In this document: positions 44,885 to 54,289 of the stretch, piece after piece | Layout of the letters: each line of letters begins with the position of its first letter | Numbering within the stretch: the first letter of the stretch is position 1 | NCBI RefSeq assembly: GCF_900156865.1 | Contig: NZ_LT732529.1 | Span: 1,612,642-1,676,641 of the forward strand | Source of the DNA: Litchfieldia sinesaloumensis | GTDB taxonomy: Bacteria > Bacillota > Bacilli > Bacillales > Bacillaceae_L | Reading direction: 5' to 3' | DNA length: 64,000 nucleotides | Notes under the pieces: model-generated | Told to the model about the DNA's origin: nothing | The model's input: the letters and a program-made list of their open reading frames with translations, nothing else | Database searches by the model: none | Made by a program: the position numbers and the translations under genes

Positions 44885-45034
44885 AAAAAGCCCCTTCCAA
44901 TGAGGAAGAGGCAATATGTACGTCTACACTCATCTTTCAAGCTATCGCTTGCTGGAATTAGCACCTTGTTATCAATATAACGGTTGCTGCGGGATCAACG
45001 GACCAGGTTCCTCCCCCGACTCTCGATAAGAGAT
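44885..45034 (-). ncRNA. SAM-I (S-box) riboswitch with terminator, upstream of the tandem AhpD-like gene
   Basis: The minus strand shows the S-box core: CTCTTATCGAGAG (P1/P2, plus 45020-45032), GGGGAGGAACCTGG, GATCCCGCAGCAACC, AAGGTGCTAATTCCAGCAAG and GAAAGATGAG. A rho-independent terminator follows: GCCTCTTCC-tcatt-GGAAGGGGC then TTTTT (plus 44885-44911). SAM binding should favour the terminator and shut the gene off. Confidence 0.93.
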
Positions 45035-45130
45035 AATCGTATTCATTTAGTAATATTTAACAACTTAATCTTACTGAATTAGCAAGAGCTCGTCAACAGA
45101 AAAATTCGATTATTTTGATAAAACAAGTTC

Positions 45131-46717
45131 CTATCCTTTTAAAAATTGCCTAACAAAATAGACTGGATTTAAGTATTCACCTGTTGCACTCTTTATTTTT
45201 TCATTCGACTGTAAGGTAGCTCCTGAATTAAAAAATTCATTCTTTAAGTAATCACCCACTTTAGGATGATATAAATCATTCGATACATACTTATCGATAA
45301 AATGATGCAACTGTGAGGCCATTAATTCTCCTAAAAGATAATTTTGATATGATACTGGAGCTAACGAAAAGTGCATTTTCGATGCCCAATCAGGATGACT
45401 AGTATCTTCTGGGGGATTCATACATTGTATTTTTTTAACTAAATCCCACCATAATTTATTTAAATCTTGATGTGGATTCTCATATAATTCTCTTTCGAAA
45501 AACGCAAACGTAATGATCCACCTAGCTGCAACTACCATTTGGCGTGTGAGCATTTTATCCATAGCTGGTTTCAGTTCGCTAACTTGTTTTTCATTTAAAC
45601 CTAAAAATCGTTGTTGCCACTCTACCATCTTTGTTTGTCTTCCAAAAAATAAAGCAATCGCTTCTGTCGTGATGGTGTGTGACTGAAACCGTAGGATAAA
45701 TGGTAATTCCTTATCAATATATTTGTAATAGACGGCATGTCCGAGTTCATGTAATAAGGCCGTTGCCCAATATGTACTAGAGTTAAGGTTAACTAGAATC
45801 CTGATGTTCCCTTTACGGTCAATATTTGTACAGAAACCGAAGGGATTTTTGTTTTCTCGCGGATACAAATCACTGTTTCGAAGTATATCTTCAACATCTA
45901 ATCCTATTGTTTCGAACGTGTTCTTTGCGATATCTTCTAGATCCTTGCCTTCATAGAATGTGTCCAAATCAAGACCACTAACCGGAGGGGCCTCTTGAAA
46001 AAACGGATCAACATAATGCCACGGCCGCAAATCTTCCACTTTTATTCCACAGAATTCTGCACGTTCTTCGTCAATTTCATTTTTCACCTTAAGATAGGAT
46101 TCATCAGACAAGTCAACTAGCTCTTGAAATGTGCGAAATACGGTATCAATATCTAACTCTTGTGTTTTAAAGCTCATTTCATAAAAATTGGAAAATCCTA
46201 GTGCTCTTGCATCCTCATTCCGTTTAATAACTAGCTTCAGGAGTGTTTCCTCGATTTTCTTACCTACCTGCTTAGTTGCAAGCCAAGCCTCTTTTTGTTC
46301 ACTATCATCCTTACTTTTCTGAAGAATTTGTAACAAGTCGTTATTTGAAACCTCTTCTCCTTTTAACATAGGTCGATACGTAGTAAAAGTTTGGGAGATT
46401 TCATTTTCAAGTTGTAGCGTTTGCTGTCTTATATTACGATCAAGCTGGTTTGTGATCATTTTATTATACAAATCGTCAATTTGTCGTTTCTCGGTAGCTG
46501 ACAAAGTATTGTCTTCTTTCAATGATACTACCTTTTGAAAGGTGTTAGTATCTGAGAAATTCTCAAAGTATTGATTTAGAGCAACTTCATGCTTTTCACT
46601 CCACACTTTTTCCCCAGTAGTTGCAGCCATCCAGTGGTTCAACAGGACTGGCTTATATAATGCTTCCATATTTCTATTTTGTTCATGTAAAAATTCATCT
46701 ATATTTGGTTGATTCAC
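45131..46717 (-). CDS. M2/M3-type zinc metallopeptidase
   Basis: The 528-residue, mostly helical peptidase has the gluzincin motif ALLHELGHAVYY (HELGH at 323-327) and third zinc ligand Glu352 in TITTEAIALFFGR. Architecture and spacing resemble the bacterial M2 (ACE-like) and M3 (oligopeptidase) groups; I favour M2. No signal peptide, so cytoplasmic. GTG 46717 has GGAGGAG 8 nt upstream. Likely a peptide-degrading carboxy- or oligopeptidase. Confidence 0.82.
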   Translation of the reverse strand: MNQPNIDEFLHEQNRNMEALYKPVLLNHWMAATTGEKVWSEKHEVALNQYFENFSDTNTFQKVVSLKEDNTLSATEKRQIDDLYNKMITNQLDRNIRQQTLQLENEISQTFTTYRPMLKGEEVSNNDLLQILQKSKDDSEQKEAWLATKQVGKKIEETLLKLVIKRNEDARALGFSNFYEMSFKTQELDIDTVFRTFQELVDLSDESYLKVKNEIDEERAEFCGIKVEDLRPWHYVDPFFQEAPPVSGLDLDTFYEGKDLEDIAKNTFETIGLDVEDILRNSDLYPRENKNPFGFCTNIDRKGNIRILVNLNSSTYWATALLHELGHAVYYKYIDKELPFILRFQSHTITTEAIALFFGRQTKMVEWQQRFLGLNEKQVSELKPAMDKMLTRQMVVAARWIITFAFFERELYENPHQDLNKLWWDLVKKIQCMNPPEDTSHPDWASKMHFSLAPVSYQNYLLGELMASQLHHFIDKYVSNDLYHPKVGDYLKNEFFNSGATLQSNEKIKSATGEYLNPVYFVRQFLKG

Positions 46718-46940
46718 CTCTAGTACTCCTCCCTAAAAGCTTAGAACCCAACGTCTTACATACGACATCGAAGTCTATGTTCATCTAGATTTTAAGACAT
46801 TATTCTATTATTCGGTACCTGAGAGAGATATCCTTTTTATATGAACATACTTGGATTAACTTGTCCTTTCTCTTTCCTGCATAAAATCAATCCCCAAGAC
46901 AAAACCTAGTAAATAAAATACAGTTGTTAAGGTGGCTCCT

Positions 46941-48041
46941 ATGAATGGAAAGCTAATTAGCGCAGTTCATATCTATGTGCTATTGATTATGTCCACTGGT
47001 TTTATGGTACATGTCCTGATTATACCGGTATTATTAACCACCTCGAACAGAGATTCATGGTTGAGTGTTATTTTTAGTGCAGTTCCTTTTATAATTTGGA
47101 TTCTACTGCTCTTCTATCTGTATAAAAAAGGAACAAAACACGAAGACATACTTTCGTTACTCCATAAAAAGTGTAAATATAAGGCGTTTCGTTTCCTTCT
47201 TAAAGTGATACTCGGGGCCTATTTTTTACTAGTCGCCTTGATTACCTTAAAGTTCACCTATATTTGGGCAAAAGGCAATTACGCACTCGAAACACCCGAT
47301 TTTGTGATAATCATCATGTTCGCAGTGGTTTGTTATTTTGCAACGTCGAAAGGGTTACTAGCAATTTGTACAATTTCACTGCTATCTTTACCTATTGTTT
47401 CAATTTTTGGATTTATAGTTGGAATCGGAAATACTCCAAACAAGAACTATGAATTACTATTTCCAATCTTTGAAAATGGGTATAGCGAATTTTTCAAAGG
47501 AATTCTTTATTCGTGCTCTGGTTTATTTGATATCATTTTTCTACTGTTTTTAACCCCTTATATTAAAAATAAACTTAAGGCTAAATGGCTACTCGTAACT
47601 GGGATCATGCTTATCTTATTAATATTGGGACCCCTTACAGGAGCTATTTCAGAATTTGGACCACATGAAGCAGCAAAAATGAGAAACCCTGCGTATGAGG
47701 AGTGGCGGTTGTTAAAATTGGGCGAACACATGACACGCTTAGACTTCCTTTCCATTTTTCAATGGCTGTCAGGTTCCTTTGTTCGAATCAGCTTGTCTAT
47801 GTTTATTGTTAACAGGCTGTTTACATATCGCAAACGGTCTGCATGGGTACTACCCACCTTTTATTCGTTTGTAATTATAGGTGTCTATATTCCATGGGAT
47901 GCGCATTCCTTTTTTTTATTTTTGAAGAATTATTATTTCCCTATTAGCCTTGGAGTTGAGATTGGTATCTTTCTATTATTTTTATTATTGATTCGTTCGG
48001 CGGGTGAACAACATGGAGAAACTACAAACGAACAAGGTTGA
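46941..48041 (+). CDS. spore germination GerB-type permease (GerKB/GerAB-like)
   Basis: The 366-residue protein has ten predicted helices of the amino acid-polyamine-organocation fold, as in the B subunit that binds germinant in the spore inner membrane (N terminus KLISAVHIYVLLIMSTGFMV). ATG 46941 has AAGGTGG 5 nt upstream. It overlaps the A subunit gene by 29 nt. Here B is first, whereas gerA, gerB and gerK operons generally begin with or near the A gene. Probable forespore (SigG) expression; I could not identify a certain promoter. Confidence 0.88.
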   Translation: MNGKLISAVHIYVLLIMSTGFMVHVLIIPVLLTTSNRDSWLSVIFSAVPFIIWILLLFYLYKKGTKHEDILSLLHKKCKYKAFRFLLKVILGAYFLLVALITLKFTYIWAKGNYALETPDFVIIIMFAVVCYFATSKGLLAICTISLLSLPIVSIFGFIVGIGNTPNKNYELLFPIFENGYSEFFKGILYSCSGLFDIIFLLFLTPYIKNKLKAKWLLVTGIMLILLILGPLTGAISEFGPHEAAKMRNPAYEEWRLLKLGEHMTRLDFLSIFQWLSGSFVRISLSMFIVNRLFTYRKRSAWVLPTFYSFVIIGVYIPWDAHSFFLFLKNYYFPISLGVEIGIFLLFLLLIRSAGEQHGETTNEQG

Positions 48042-49476
48042 GGCAATCCTTAACCAGCTGGAGAGTTGGTTTAAAGGTTCTTCAGATATTGTGGTAAAAG
48101 AACAAAAGTATGAAGATTTCACTGTACAATTTATGTATTGCCCTCATTTAATCGATATGAATGCGATGAATGAAGTCATCCTCCCTACCTTTTACCATGT
48201 GTGGGAAATCAATGGATTGCTAACCTATGAATGCATAAGCAATGTACTTGAAACAAGTAAACCAAAGGATGCAAGCCAGGCAAAAAAAGAGATTGAAGAA
48301 AAACTATTTTCAGGTGAAATACTTGTCTTTAGTCACGATATGAGAGATTTATTTTTTATCCCCGTATCAAAATTTCCGAAGAGAAGTCCTGAAGAAACCA
48401 ACCTAGAATCATCTGTTCGGGGTCCTAGAGACGGATTTGTAGAAAATATATCAGATAATATGGCGTTGATTCGTCAAAGACTAAAGACCTCTTCCCTAAA
48501 ATGTATTGAATACTCAATTGGAGAACGGAGTCGAACAAAAGTTGTTCTACACTATATAGACGATATTATCCATCCTTCTTTGTTAGAAGAAGTTAAAAAA
48601 AGAATCGAGTCCATTCACGTAGATATTCTCGTTAGCAGCTACCTACTCGAGGAACGTCTATTTGATAATACGTTTTCTCTCTTTCCCTTAATGGATCATT
48701 CTGGCAGACCTGATTTTGCAGTGAGAGCGTTAACTCAAGGGAGATTTGTCATTTTAGTCGATGGGAATCCATCGTGTTTGATAGGTCCCACAAGTTTTAA
48801 CCAAACGCTTTTCTCACCCGAAGATATGCACGAGAGTTTCTATTACATCAGTGTTGTTCGTTTATTTCGGTTCTTCGCGCTTTTGATTACCATTTTTTTA
48901 CCTGGGTTTTATATTTCTCTGATTACCTTTCAAATCGACCAGATACCTTACTCACTTGTAGCAACCATATCGGCATCCCGATTAGGTCTTCCTTTATCCG
49001 CTCCGATGGAGACTTTTTTGATGCTTGCATTATTTGAATTATTTAAAGAGGCTGGGGTACGTCTCCCAAAACCAGTTGGACAAACCGTTGCTGTTCTAGG
49101 AGGTTTATTTATTGGGGACGCAGCAATTCGAGCTGGACTAACCTCACCGTCTTGTCTTGTCGTCATCTCAATTACAGTGATTTCTGGTTACATCCTTATT
49201 AATCAGACCATTTCAAACAATATCATGATATTACGATTTATTGTTCTATTCATGTCTTCATTTTTAGGTTTATATGGTTTTTTTATTGCATTTTTCTTTA
49301 TTATAACTGCACTCGCTTCAACAGAGAGCTTTGGTTATCCTTATTTAACAGCCCTATCACGACCGAACCTACCGGATATTATTAAGAGTGTTATCAGGGT
49401 TCCCTTTCCATTTATGAGGAAACGAAACCAAGCATTTCAGCCTGTCGATTCTGATCGCGAGAAACAAAAGGAGTAA
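48013..49476 (+). CDS. spore germination GerA-type subunit
   Basis: The 487-residue protein has a large soluble N-terminal region (about 1-280) with GerA signatures RGPRDGFVENISDNMALIRQ, VDGNPSCLIGPTSF. Five to six helices follow (FFALLITIFLPGFYISLITF; LFELFKEAGVRLPKPVGQTV), ending in a Lys/Arg-rich cytoplasmic tail. ATG 48013 uses GGGTGA 6 nt upstream. The A subunit forms the germinant-gated ion channel. The C subunit begins 4 nt after its stop. Confidence 0.9.
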   Translation: MEKLQTNKVEAILNQLESWFKGSSDIVVKEQKYEDFTVQFMYCPHLIDMNAMNEVILPTFYHVWEINGLLTYECISNVLETSKPKDASQAKKEIEEKLFSGEILVFSHDMRDLFFIPVSKFPKRSPEETNLESSVRGPRDGFVENISDNMALIRQRLKTSSLKCIEYSIGERSRTKVVLHYIDDIIHPSLLEEVKKRIESIHVDILVSSYLLEERLFDNTFSLFPLMDHSGRPDFAVRALTQGRFVILVDGNPSCLIGPTSFNQTLFSPEDMHESFYYISVVRLFRFFALLITIFLPGFYISLITFQIDQIPYSLVATISASRLGLPLSAPMETFLMLALFELFKEAGVRLPKPVGQTVAVLGGLFIGDAAIRAGLTSPSCLVVISITVISGYILINQTISNNIMILRFIVLFMSSFLGLYGFFIAFFFIITALASTESFGYPYLTALSRPNLPDIIKSVIRVPFPFMRKRNQAFQPVDSDREKQKE

Positions 49477-49479
49477 TCT

Positions 49480-50595
49480 ATGAAAAAGGCTCTTTTCGTT
49501 AATATTGTATGTTTTTTACTTGTGTCTCTTGTGGGATGTGGTGCTAAGGAAATTCAAAGTCAAGCCTATATTACCGCAATCGGAATCGATTTTGTTGATG
49601 GTGAATTTGTTGTCTATACGCAAGCACAAAACTTTGCGAACATCGCAAAACAAGATGGTACTACTTCCCTTCAACAGTCAGTCCCAAGCTTAATTGGAGA
49701 GGCCAAGGCGAAGAGCATCCAAGCAGCACTTAACACGTTAGAACAAAATGCCGCTCTACCTTTTTATTACGGGCATGTTAGTTCAATTATTTTAAGTGAA
49801 AATGTGATAAAAAATGAACTTGATTCCATCATTGAATATATTGGTCAAAACCCTTTCCTTCGTTATAATATCTGGTTTTTGGGTACAAGAGAAGATATCA
49901 AAGAAATCCTATTAGGAGAAAGTTTCTTTAATTTTCCTTCTCTATATACAATTATTCACAATCCAGAATCACTTATAAAAAATACCATGACGATTCCGAT
50001 TAAAGAGTATAATAAATTCATTTCTTCCTACAACCAGCCAGCTGGGTCATTTATCATCCCTTCACTCTCGTTAAATGATGCGAGCTTCTCAGAAGATGAT
50101 AAGAAGAATAAGGTCCCTGTTGTATCGGGTGGATTTGCAGTGTCACAACAACGCTATAAAGGATGGGTACCCAATGAAGACCTTGTAGGAATAAAATGGT
50201 TGTCCAAAGAAGCAAACAAGATTCCATATAACCTTTTTGAAGATAAGGTTAGTTTGATTATGGAAAAACCCACTTATACCATTAAAGTCCTAGATGGCCA
50301 AACACCTAGTTATCACTTAACGTTGAAAATGAATGCCCAAATCTCACAAAATCTAGATAATATAGGATATAGTAAAATCGTGAAGGAAGCTGAAAAGAAA
50401 ATAAAAGAGGATCTTGAAAAGAGTTTGCAAAAAAGCGAGGAACTGCAAGTTGATTTACTCAATCTTAGCGAAAAGGCCTATCGGTATCATTTAAAGGATT
50501 GGGATCTCCAGACGATTAATTCAATTAGTAAAGAGTCTATTAAAAAGATAGATGTTAGCGTGAAAATTATTAAAACTGTTCATTATAAGCGCTAG
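49480..50595 (+). CDS. spore germination GerC-type lipoprotein
   Basis: The 371-residue lipoprotein has a signal peptide and lipobox LVGCG (Cys near 20), then the GerC start KEIQSQAYITAIGIDFVDGE and the conserved NPFLRYNIWFLG and YKGWVPNEDLVGIKWL segments. It completes a B-A-C receptor operon. AAAGGAG lies before the ATG. It is membrane-anchored on the outer face of the spore inner membrane. Confidence 0.9.
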   Translation: MKKALFVNIVCFLLVSLVGCGAKEIQSQAYITAIGIDFVDGEFVVYTQAQNFANIAKQDGTTSLQQSVPSLIGEAKAKSIQAALNTLEQNAALPFYYGHVSSIILSENVIKNELDSIIEYIGQNPFLRYNIWFLGTREDIKEILLGESFFNFPSLYTIIHNPESLIKNTMTIPIKEYNKFISSYNQPAGSFIIPSLSLNDASFSEDDKKNKVPVVSGGFAVSQQRYKGWVPNEDLVGIKWLSKEANKIPYNLFEDKVSLIMEKPTYTIKVLDGQTPSYHLTLKMNAQISQNLDNIGYSKIVKEAEKKIKEDLEKSLQKSEELQVDLLNLSEKAYRYHLKDWDLQTINSISKESIKKIDVSVKIIKTVHYKR

Positions 50596-50617
50596 TCTCA
50601 CCTAGAAACGTTGAAAG

Positions 50618-50950
50618 GCTTTGCGCATGGTTTTATATAGGTTGGGTGTAAGAAAACACGCGCAACTTCCAATAAAAGGTGAAAATACCCCTATAAGCTC
50701 TCCTTATTGGAATATATATCCACATGCGCATCAATTCTTCATAAATTAACAATCAAACCATGCGGAAATATGAATTGCGCATGGTTTGATCTAGGTTGGG
50801 TGTAAGAAAACATGCGCAACTTCCATTAAATGGTAAAATCACCCCTATTAGCGCTCACAACTGGAATAATTATCCACATGCACATCATTTCTTCATATTA
50901 TCACAATCAAATCATGCGTAAATATAAACTGCGCTTGATTTTATCGAAAT
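50618..50950. repeat. two-copy 154-bp direct repeat with palindromic joints
   Basis: The units begin TGCGCATGG and share AGGTTGGGTGTAAGAAAACA, GCGCAACTTCCA, ATCCACATGC and TTCTTCAT in the same order 154 bp apart (compare 50641 with 50795). The joint is a 13-bp perfect inverted repeat, ATCAAACCATGCG...CGCATGGTTTGAT, and each unit contains an internal TTCCA...TGGAA pair. Copies are diverged by roughly a fifth. No gene fits. The nature is unknown: a structured RNA, a small non-autonomous element or a terminator pair. Confidence 0.75.
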
Positions 50951-50963
50951 CTTATTTTCAAGT

Positions 50964-51566
50964 CTAATTCAAATCCGCAAACCCAATAATCTTAAAACCC
51001 ATTCCCTCTTTAGCGAAAGTATATTGCAAGGTTCGCGTGGTTTCTTGCTCAGGATGATTACCCTCAATAACCAATTCATATTGATTGAACCTCCGACTGA
51101 AATCAATTACTCTCACATTTTCTAACAGGTCGAAACGAGGATAATAGCCAGTAATGCTAAAGGACACAGCCATTTCCTTGACGACGGCCTCTTTTGATAG
51201 TTTTTCACGTTCCTGAGTTGTTAAATCAGAATTAGTGAGTTGATTATACTTTTCAATTTTTTCAAGACCGACTTTACTTAAATAGTCTTCCTGGTAAAAG
51301 TATGGTGTAAATAGCTCGTGCAAAAAGAAAACGAGAAGCAGCAAGCTTATAACGGTTTCAATAACAGGCTTATAGCGAAGTGACGCCATCCACTTACTTA
51401 GCTTACTCGCAAACAAAACAATAAGAACGATAGCTAAAAGAAGAACAATAAACTCAATCGTCCAATGGAAATAAAGGAGATTCAAGTGATATTCAAATTT
51501 CAAAAATAGGGCAAACAGGAAAATAGCCACTAATGACAAAAAGATGTTTTTCACAAATTCGCGCAT
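50964..51566 (-). CDS. uncharacterised membrane protein, 200 residues
   Basis: Three transmembrane helices (about 7-27, 35-55, 65-85) are followed by an extracytoplasmic domain of ~110 residues (KEMAVSFSITGYYPRFDLLE, then VRVIDFSRRFNQYELVIEGN). GAAGGGAG precedes the ATG. No family recognised. It stands alone beside the germination operon's repeat and the thiaminase gene. Confidence 0.65.
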   Translation of the reverse strand: MREFVKNIFLSLVAIFLFALFLKFEYHLNLLYFHWTIEFIVLLLAIVLIVLFASKLSKWMASLRYKPVIETVISLLLLVFFLHELFTPYFYQEDYLSKVGLEKIEKYNQLTNSDLTTQEREKLSKEAVVKEMAVSFSITGYYPRFDLLENVRVIDFSRRFNQYELVIEGNHPEQETTRTLQYTFAKEGMGFKIIGFADLN

Positions 51567-51655
51567 ACGATCTCCCTTCTATCTGCTTGATACTCATTAA
51601 TTCGACATCGTAAAAGGATAACCTCCTAAATTAGATCAATTAAAATTGAAGATAC

Positions 51656-51692
51656 AAAAAAGAAACAGAGAATTATTGAATCTCTGTTTCTT
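51656..51692. terminator. terminator of tenA
   Basis: AAGAAACAGAGA and TCTCTGTTTCTT form a 12-bp stem with A/T runs on both sides; usable for tenA on the minus strand. Confidence 0.88.
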
Positions 51693-51714
51693 CGAACACA
51701 CTGCGTAATCCGGC

Positions 51715-52401
51715 TCACTCTTTAATCGGCCACTCCTCGAGGTTCTCCGCCATCTCCCAGAACATGTATTCATACATACTTGTTTTCACAACAATTTCTT
51801 CAAGCGCAGCTAGATCACGTTCAGGTTTTCCACTCGCCATCTCATTGATTAGATTTTTACAATCCTCAGCTAGCTCGGTAAATTCATTGGATGAATACAT
51901 TTTGACCCAATCACCATAAAATTCATGTTCTGTTGATCCTGGCCATTTCATTAGCTCTTGACCGATAAAACTATAACTCCATGCACAGGCAAGAACGGCA
52001 GCCACCACATTTTCGACACCGCCAAGCTGCGAAACGTTTAACATGTAGCTTGTATAAGAGGTTGTGGTTGATGCGGGCTTTGTTGCCTCTAGCTCTTCTG
52101 GAGAGATATCAAATCTAGCCGCATATTGACGATGAAGATCCATTTCAACCTCTAACGTGCCATGAAGGAGATTAGCAAAAATGGTCATCGTCTTTAAATC
52201 AGGGGCCTTGGCACTCCCTAATGCAAATAGACGGCTATACTCAATCAGGTACACATAATCCTGCTTCATATAATGCTTAAATTTTTCCTTATCTAACCAA
52301 CCCTCACCAATCCCCTTCACAAAAGGATGCTCCAAATACGAATTCCAAATTGGTTCGACTCGTTTCCATAAACGATCTGTAAATAACTGACTCACTACCA
52401 T
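51715..52401 (-). CDS. tenA: aminopyrimidine aminohydrolase / thiaminase II
   Basis: The 228-residue helical enzyme of the TenA family salvages thiamine breakdown products (aminopyrimidine hydrolysis). Conserved features: FKHYMKQDYVYLIEYSRLFA (substrate Asp), VLACAWSYSFIG (catalytic Cys139) and the C-terminal YEYMFWEMAENLEEW acid segment. It is a single gene under a TPP riboswitch with its own terminators; other thi genes are not in the window. Cytoplasmic. Confidence 0.93.
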   Translation of the reverse strand: MVVSQLFTDRLWKRVEPIWNSYLEHPFVKGIGEGWLDKEKFKHYMKQDYVYLIEYSRLFALGSAKAPDLKTMTIFANLLHGTLEVEMDLHRQYAARFDISPEELEATKPASTTTSYTSYMLNVSQLGGVENVVAAVLACAWSYSFIGQELMKWPGSTEHEFYGDWVKMYSSNEFTELAEDCKNLINEMASGKPERDLAALEEIVVKTSMYEYMFWEMAENLEEWPIKE

Positions 52402-52437
52402 TTCCCCTCTCTACGTTCGACATCAGGGAGGAACAAC

Positions 52438-52591
52438 AAAAAAACCCATCACTAGTAAATAGAAATGGGTTCGGCAATAGCAATTCGTGTACACGAAAAT
52501 ACCAACTCCACTTCCCTACGCTAGTGTTACCTAGATCAGGTTCAAAGGGTCGATATTCCTATCTCTCAGCACAAACATGCTCCCCTAGTCG
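52438..52591 (-). ncRNA. TPP riboswitch with terminator, upstream of tenA
   Basis: The minus strand shows the THI-box: GACTAGGGGAGC, GTGCTGAGAGATAGG, GACCCTTTGAACCTGATCT, and GGTAACACTAGCGTAGGGAA (plus 52515-52591). The terminator AACCCAT...ATGGGTT plus T-run follows at plus 52438-52472. TPP should repress tenA by termination. Confidence 0.95.
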
Positions 52592-52686
52592 AATTGTTAG
52601 AATATTAACTTACTAGATACTAGTTAAACATAGAGACTAGCAAAAGGCAAGGGGAACAAAGAACCAGGTCTACTCGAGACTAAAGT

Positions 52687-53151
52687 CTATATTGTCATAC
52701 CTTTCTTCTTAGCATCTGCATCCAAACCAGCACCAATCCCGATACCTAAGCACATACCAATCGGCATTCCTAACGCAATATTATCAAAAATCGTTAATCC
52801 AAACACCATGCCCAAGCTAATACCGATGGACATATATAATGTTAGATACATATTCTCAGGAACCAGCTTATGTTTCTTTTGAAGATGAGATACAATAGCG
52901 TGGAACATTTTTTTATGTTGTTTGATTACTTCCATATCAAATCCATCTACTTTGTCTTCGAGTTGGATAAAGTGATCCTTTAATGCAAGCAATTCCTGTT
53001 GACATACTTCACAGTTTTCTGAAAATGAAGCCAGCCTATGAACAACGCGTTCGTTTTTATCTAAATCAAGTTTTTTAGAACTTTCTTTACTGAGAGTACT
53101 CTTTAACTTTCTAATAATCATTAAAATGTCCTCTACATGATTTTCCAACAT
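52687..53151 (-). CDS. uncharacterised small membrane protein with glycine zipper
   Basis: The 154-residue protein has a helical N-terminal soluble part (about 1-95) with a CxxC (ENCEVCQQEL), then two short hydrophobic glycine-rich helices (MSIGISLGMVFGLTIFDN; GMPIGMCLGIGIGAGLD). AAGGAGGT sits upstream of the ATG. Glycine-zipper helices suggest tight helix packing or oligomerisation. No known family. Confidence 0.6.
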   Translation of the reverse strand: MLENHVEDILMIIRKLKSTLSKESSKKLDLDKNERVVHRLASFSENCEVCQQELLALKDHFIQLEDKVDGFDMEVIKQHKKMFHAIVSHLQKKHKLVPENMYLTLYMSIGISLGMVFGLTIFDNIALGMPIGMCLGIGIGAGLDADAKKKGMTI

Positions 53152-53260
53152 AGCACCTCCTTTTAGTAACGTTCATCTTAACTAATCTTATTTACGAATG
53201 AACAATTAATTAGTTTCATTAATTTACATTTATTGAGAATTTGGGCTCGTTTCAAAAACT

Positions 53261-53292
53261 AAAAAGGTCTCAGCTTGTGCATTGCTGAAACC
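53261..53292 (-). terminator. terminator of the CBO0543-like gene
   Basis: The minus strand reads GGTTTCAGC-aatgcacaa-GCTGAGACC then TTTTTAG. One mismatch in the 9-bp stem. Confidence 0.75.
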
Positions 53293-53303
53293 ATTTATAA
53301 GAA

Positions 53304-53780
53304 CTATGAGGCTATATCTTTCACTTTAAAGAACCAACGGTAAAACATTCTCGATAAATAATAGGTAATCCCCATCGTACTGTAACTCAAATACCACTGC
53401 CACTTTCGGTATTTAATTAAATTCGTGTATTTTTTTATAAATACTTCAAGGATAGTGGGGATACCTGAAAATATATTAAGATAAGCAAACTTCAAAAGGC
53501 GACTACCTTTTCCAGGATAATATAAATTAAATAAGGTACATAGGACAGGATAAAGGAAATACTCAAAAGAAAAACTACCTTTATATGCCTTCTTAAATTC
53601 CCGAACAGGGTACTTAATAAGCCCTTTTTCCACGACAATTAACCCAAACAACCAAGTGATTACTTGCTTAAACATGAATGGAACGACTGCGTGCCTTAGT
53701 TTATTTTTCGGAACAAATTTAATTAAGAGTACAATGCCGATGATCCAACAACAAAATAAAACAAATTTATCCTTCTTCAT
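53304..53780 (-). CDS. CBO0543-like membrane protein
   Basis: The 158-residue protein has four to five hydrophobic helices with basic loops (VPKNKLRHAVVPFMFKQVIT; FIKKYTNLIKYRKWQWYLSY). Sequence pattern recalls the Firmicute family CBO0543, mostly from spore formers and of unknown role. GGAGGG before the ATG. It is a single gene with a terminator. Confidence 0.7.
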   Translation of the reverse strand: MKKDKFVLFCCWIIGIVLLIKFVPKNKLRHAVVPFMFKQVITWLFGLIVVEKGLIKYPVREFKKAYKGSFSFEYFLYPVLCTLFNLYYPGKGSRLLKFAYLNIFSGIPTILEVFIKKYTNLIKYRKWQWYLSYSTMGITYYLSRMFYRWFFKVKDIAS

Positions 53781-53929
53781 AAACTCCCTCCATCCTACCT
53801 ATTACAGTTTCCATTTATAGGTCTTTAATACACTTACGTAGGAAAGATAATTTTACGATTAATTAAATAGAAACTAGACCTCATTAGACCTATCATTCAA
53901 TTGTATTCAAAGAAAATGGTAAAATATAG

Positions 53930-54132
53930 ATTGGCTTTGTGGCCAATTCTACTTCAAGAAGGAAATGACATGAATAAAAAGTTCAACTAGAGGAAAACAG
54001 ATCTATACATAAATCTTCTCAGTAAATAAGGAAAACCCCTAATTACATCATATTTATGGTAAAATAAAGGTCCTTGGCAGGGGCATTACGTAAGCGAGTT
54101 GGCTATTATTATGGCTAGCTCGCTTTTTGTTT
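53930..54132 (+). promoter_or_regulatory. possible structured leader with mini-ORF and terminator upstream of the OYE gene
   Basis: In order: palindrome ATTGGC-tttgtg-GCCAAT (53930-53947); an AAGAAGGA ribosome site and 6-codon ORF MNKKFN (53970-53990); an ACCCCT...AGGGG pairing (around 54033-54083); and an intrinsic terminator AGCGAGTTGGCT...GGCTAGCTCGCT + TTTTT (54093-54132). It does not match a riboswitch class I know. The remainder of 53781-54289 holds nothing else evident; OYE starts 158 nt later. Confidence 0.5.
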
Positions 54133-54289
54133 ACTGTAGAGCTTTATACAAAAGCAAAATATTTCCTATCATTTCTTTTTAAGGGTATCATTATTTTACA
54201 TGCAATAAAGTGCAGGTTATTAGCTACGTATAATGTGGTAATATACCTTTACTTTCTTGCAGGTGCAACGACTTTAAGGAGGTTTTACA

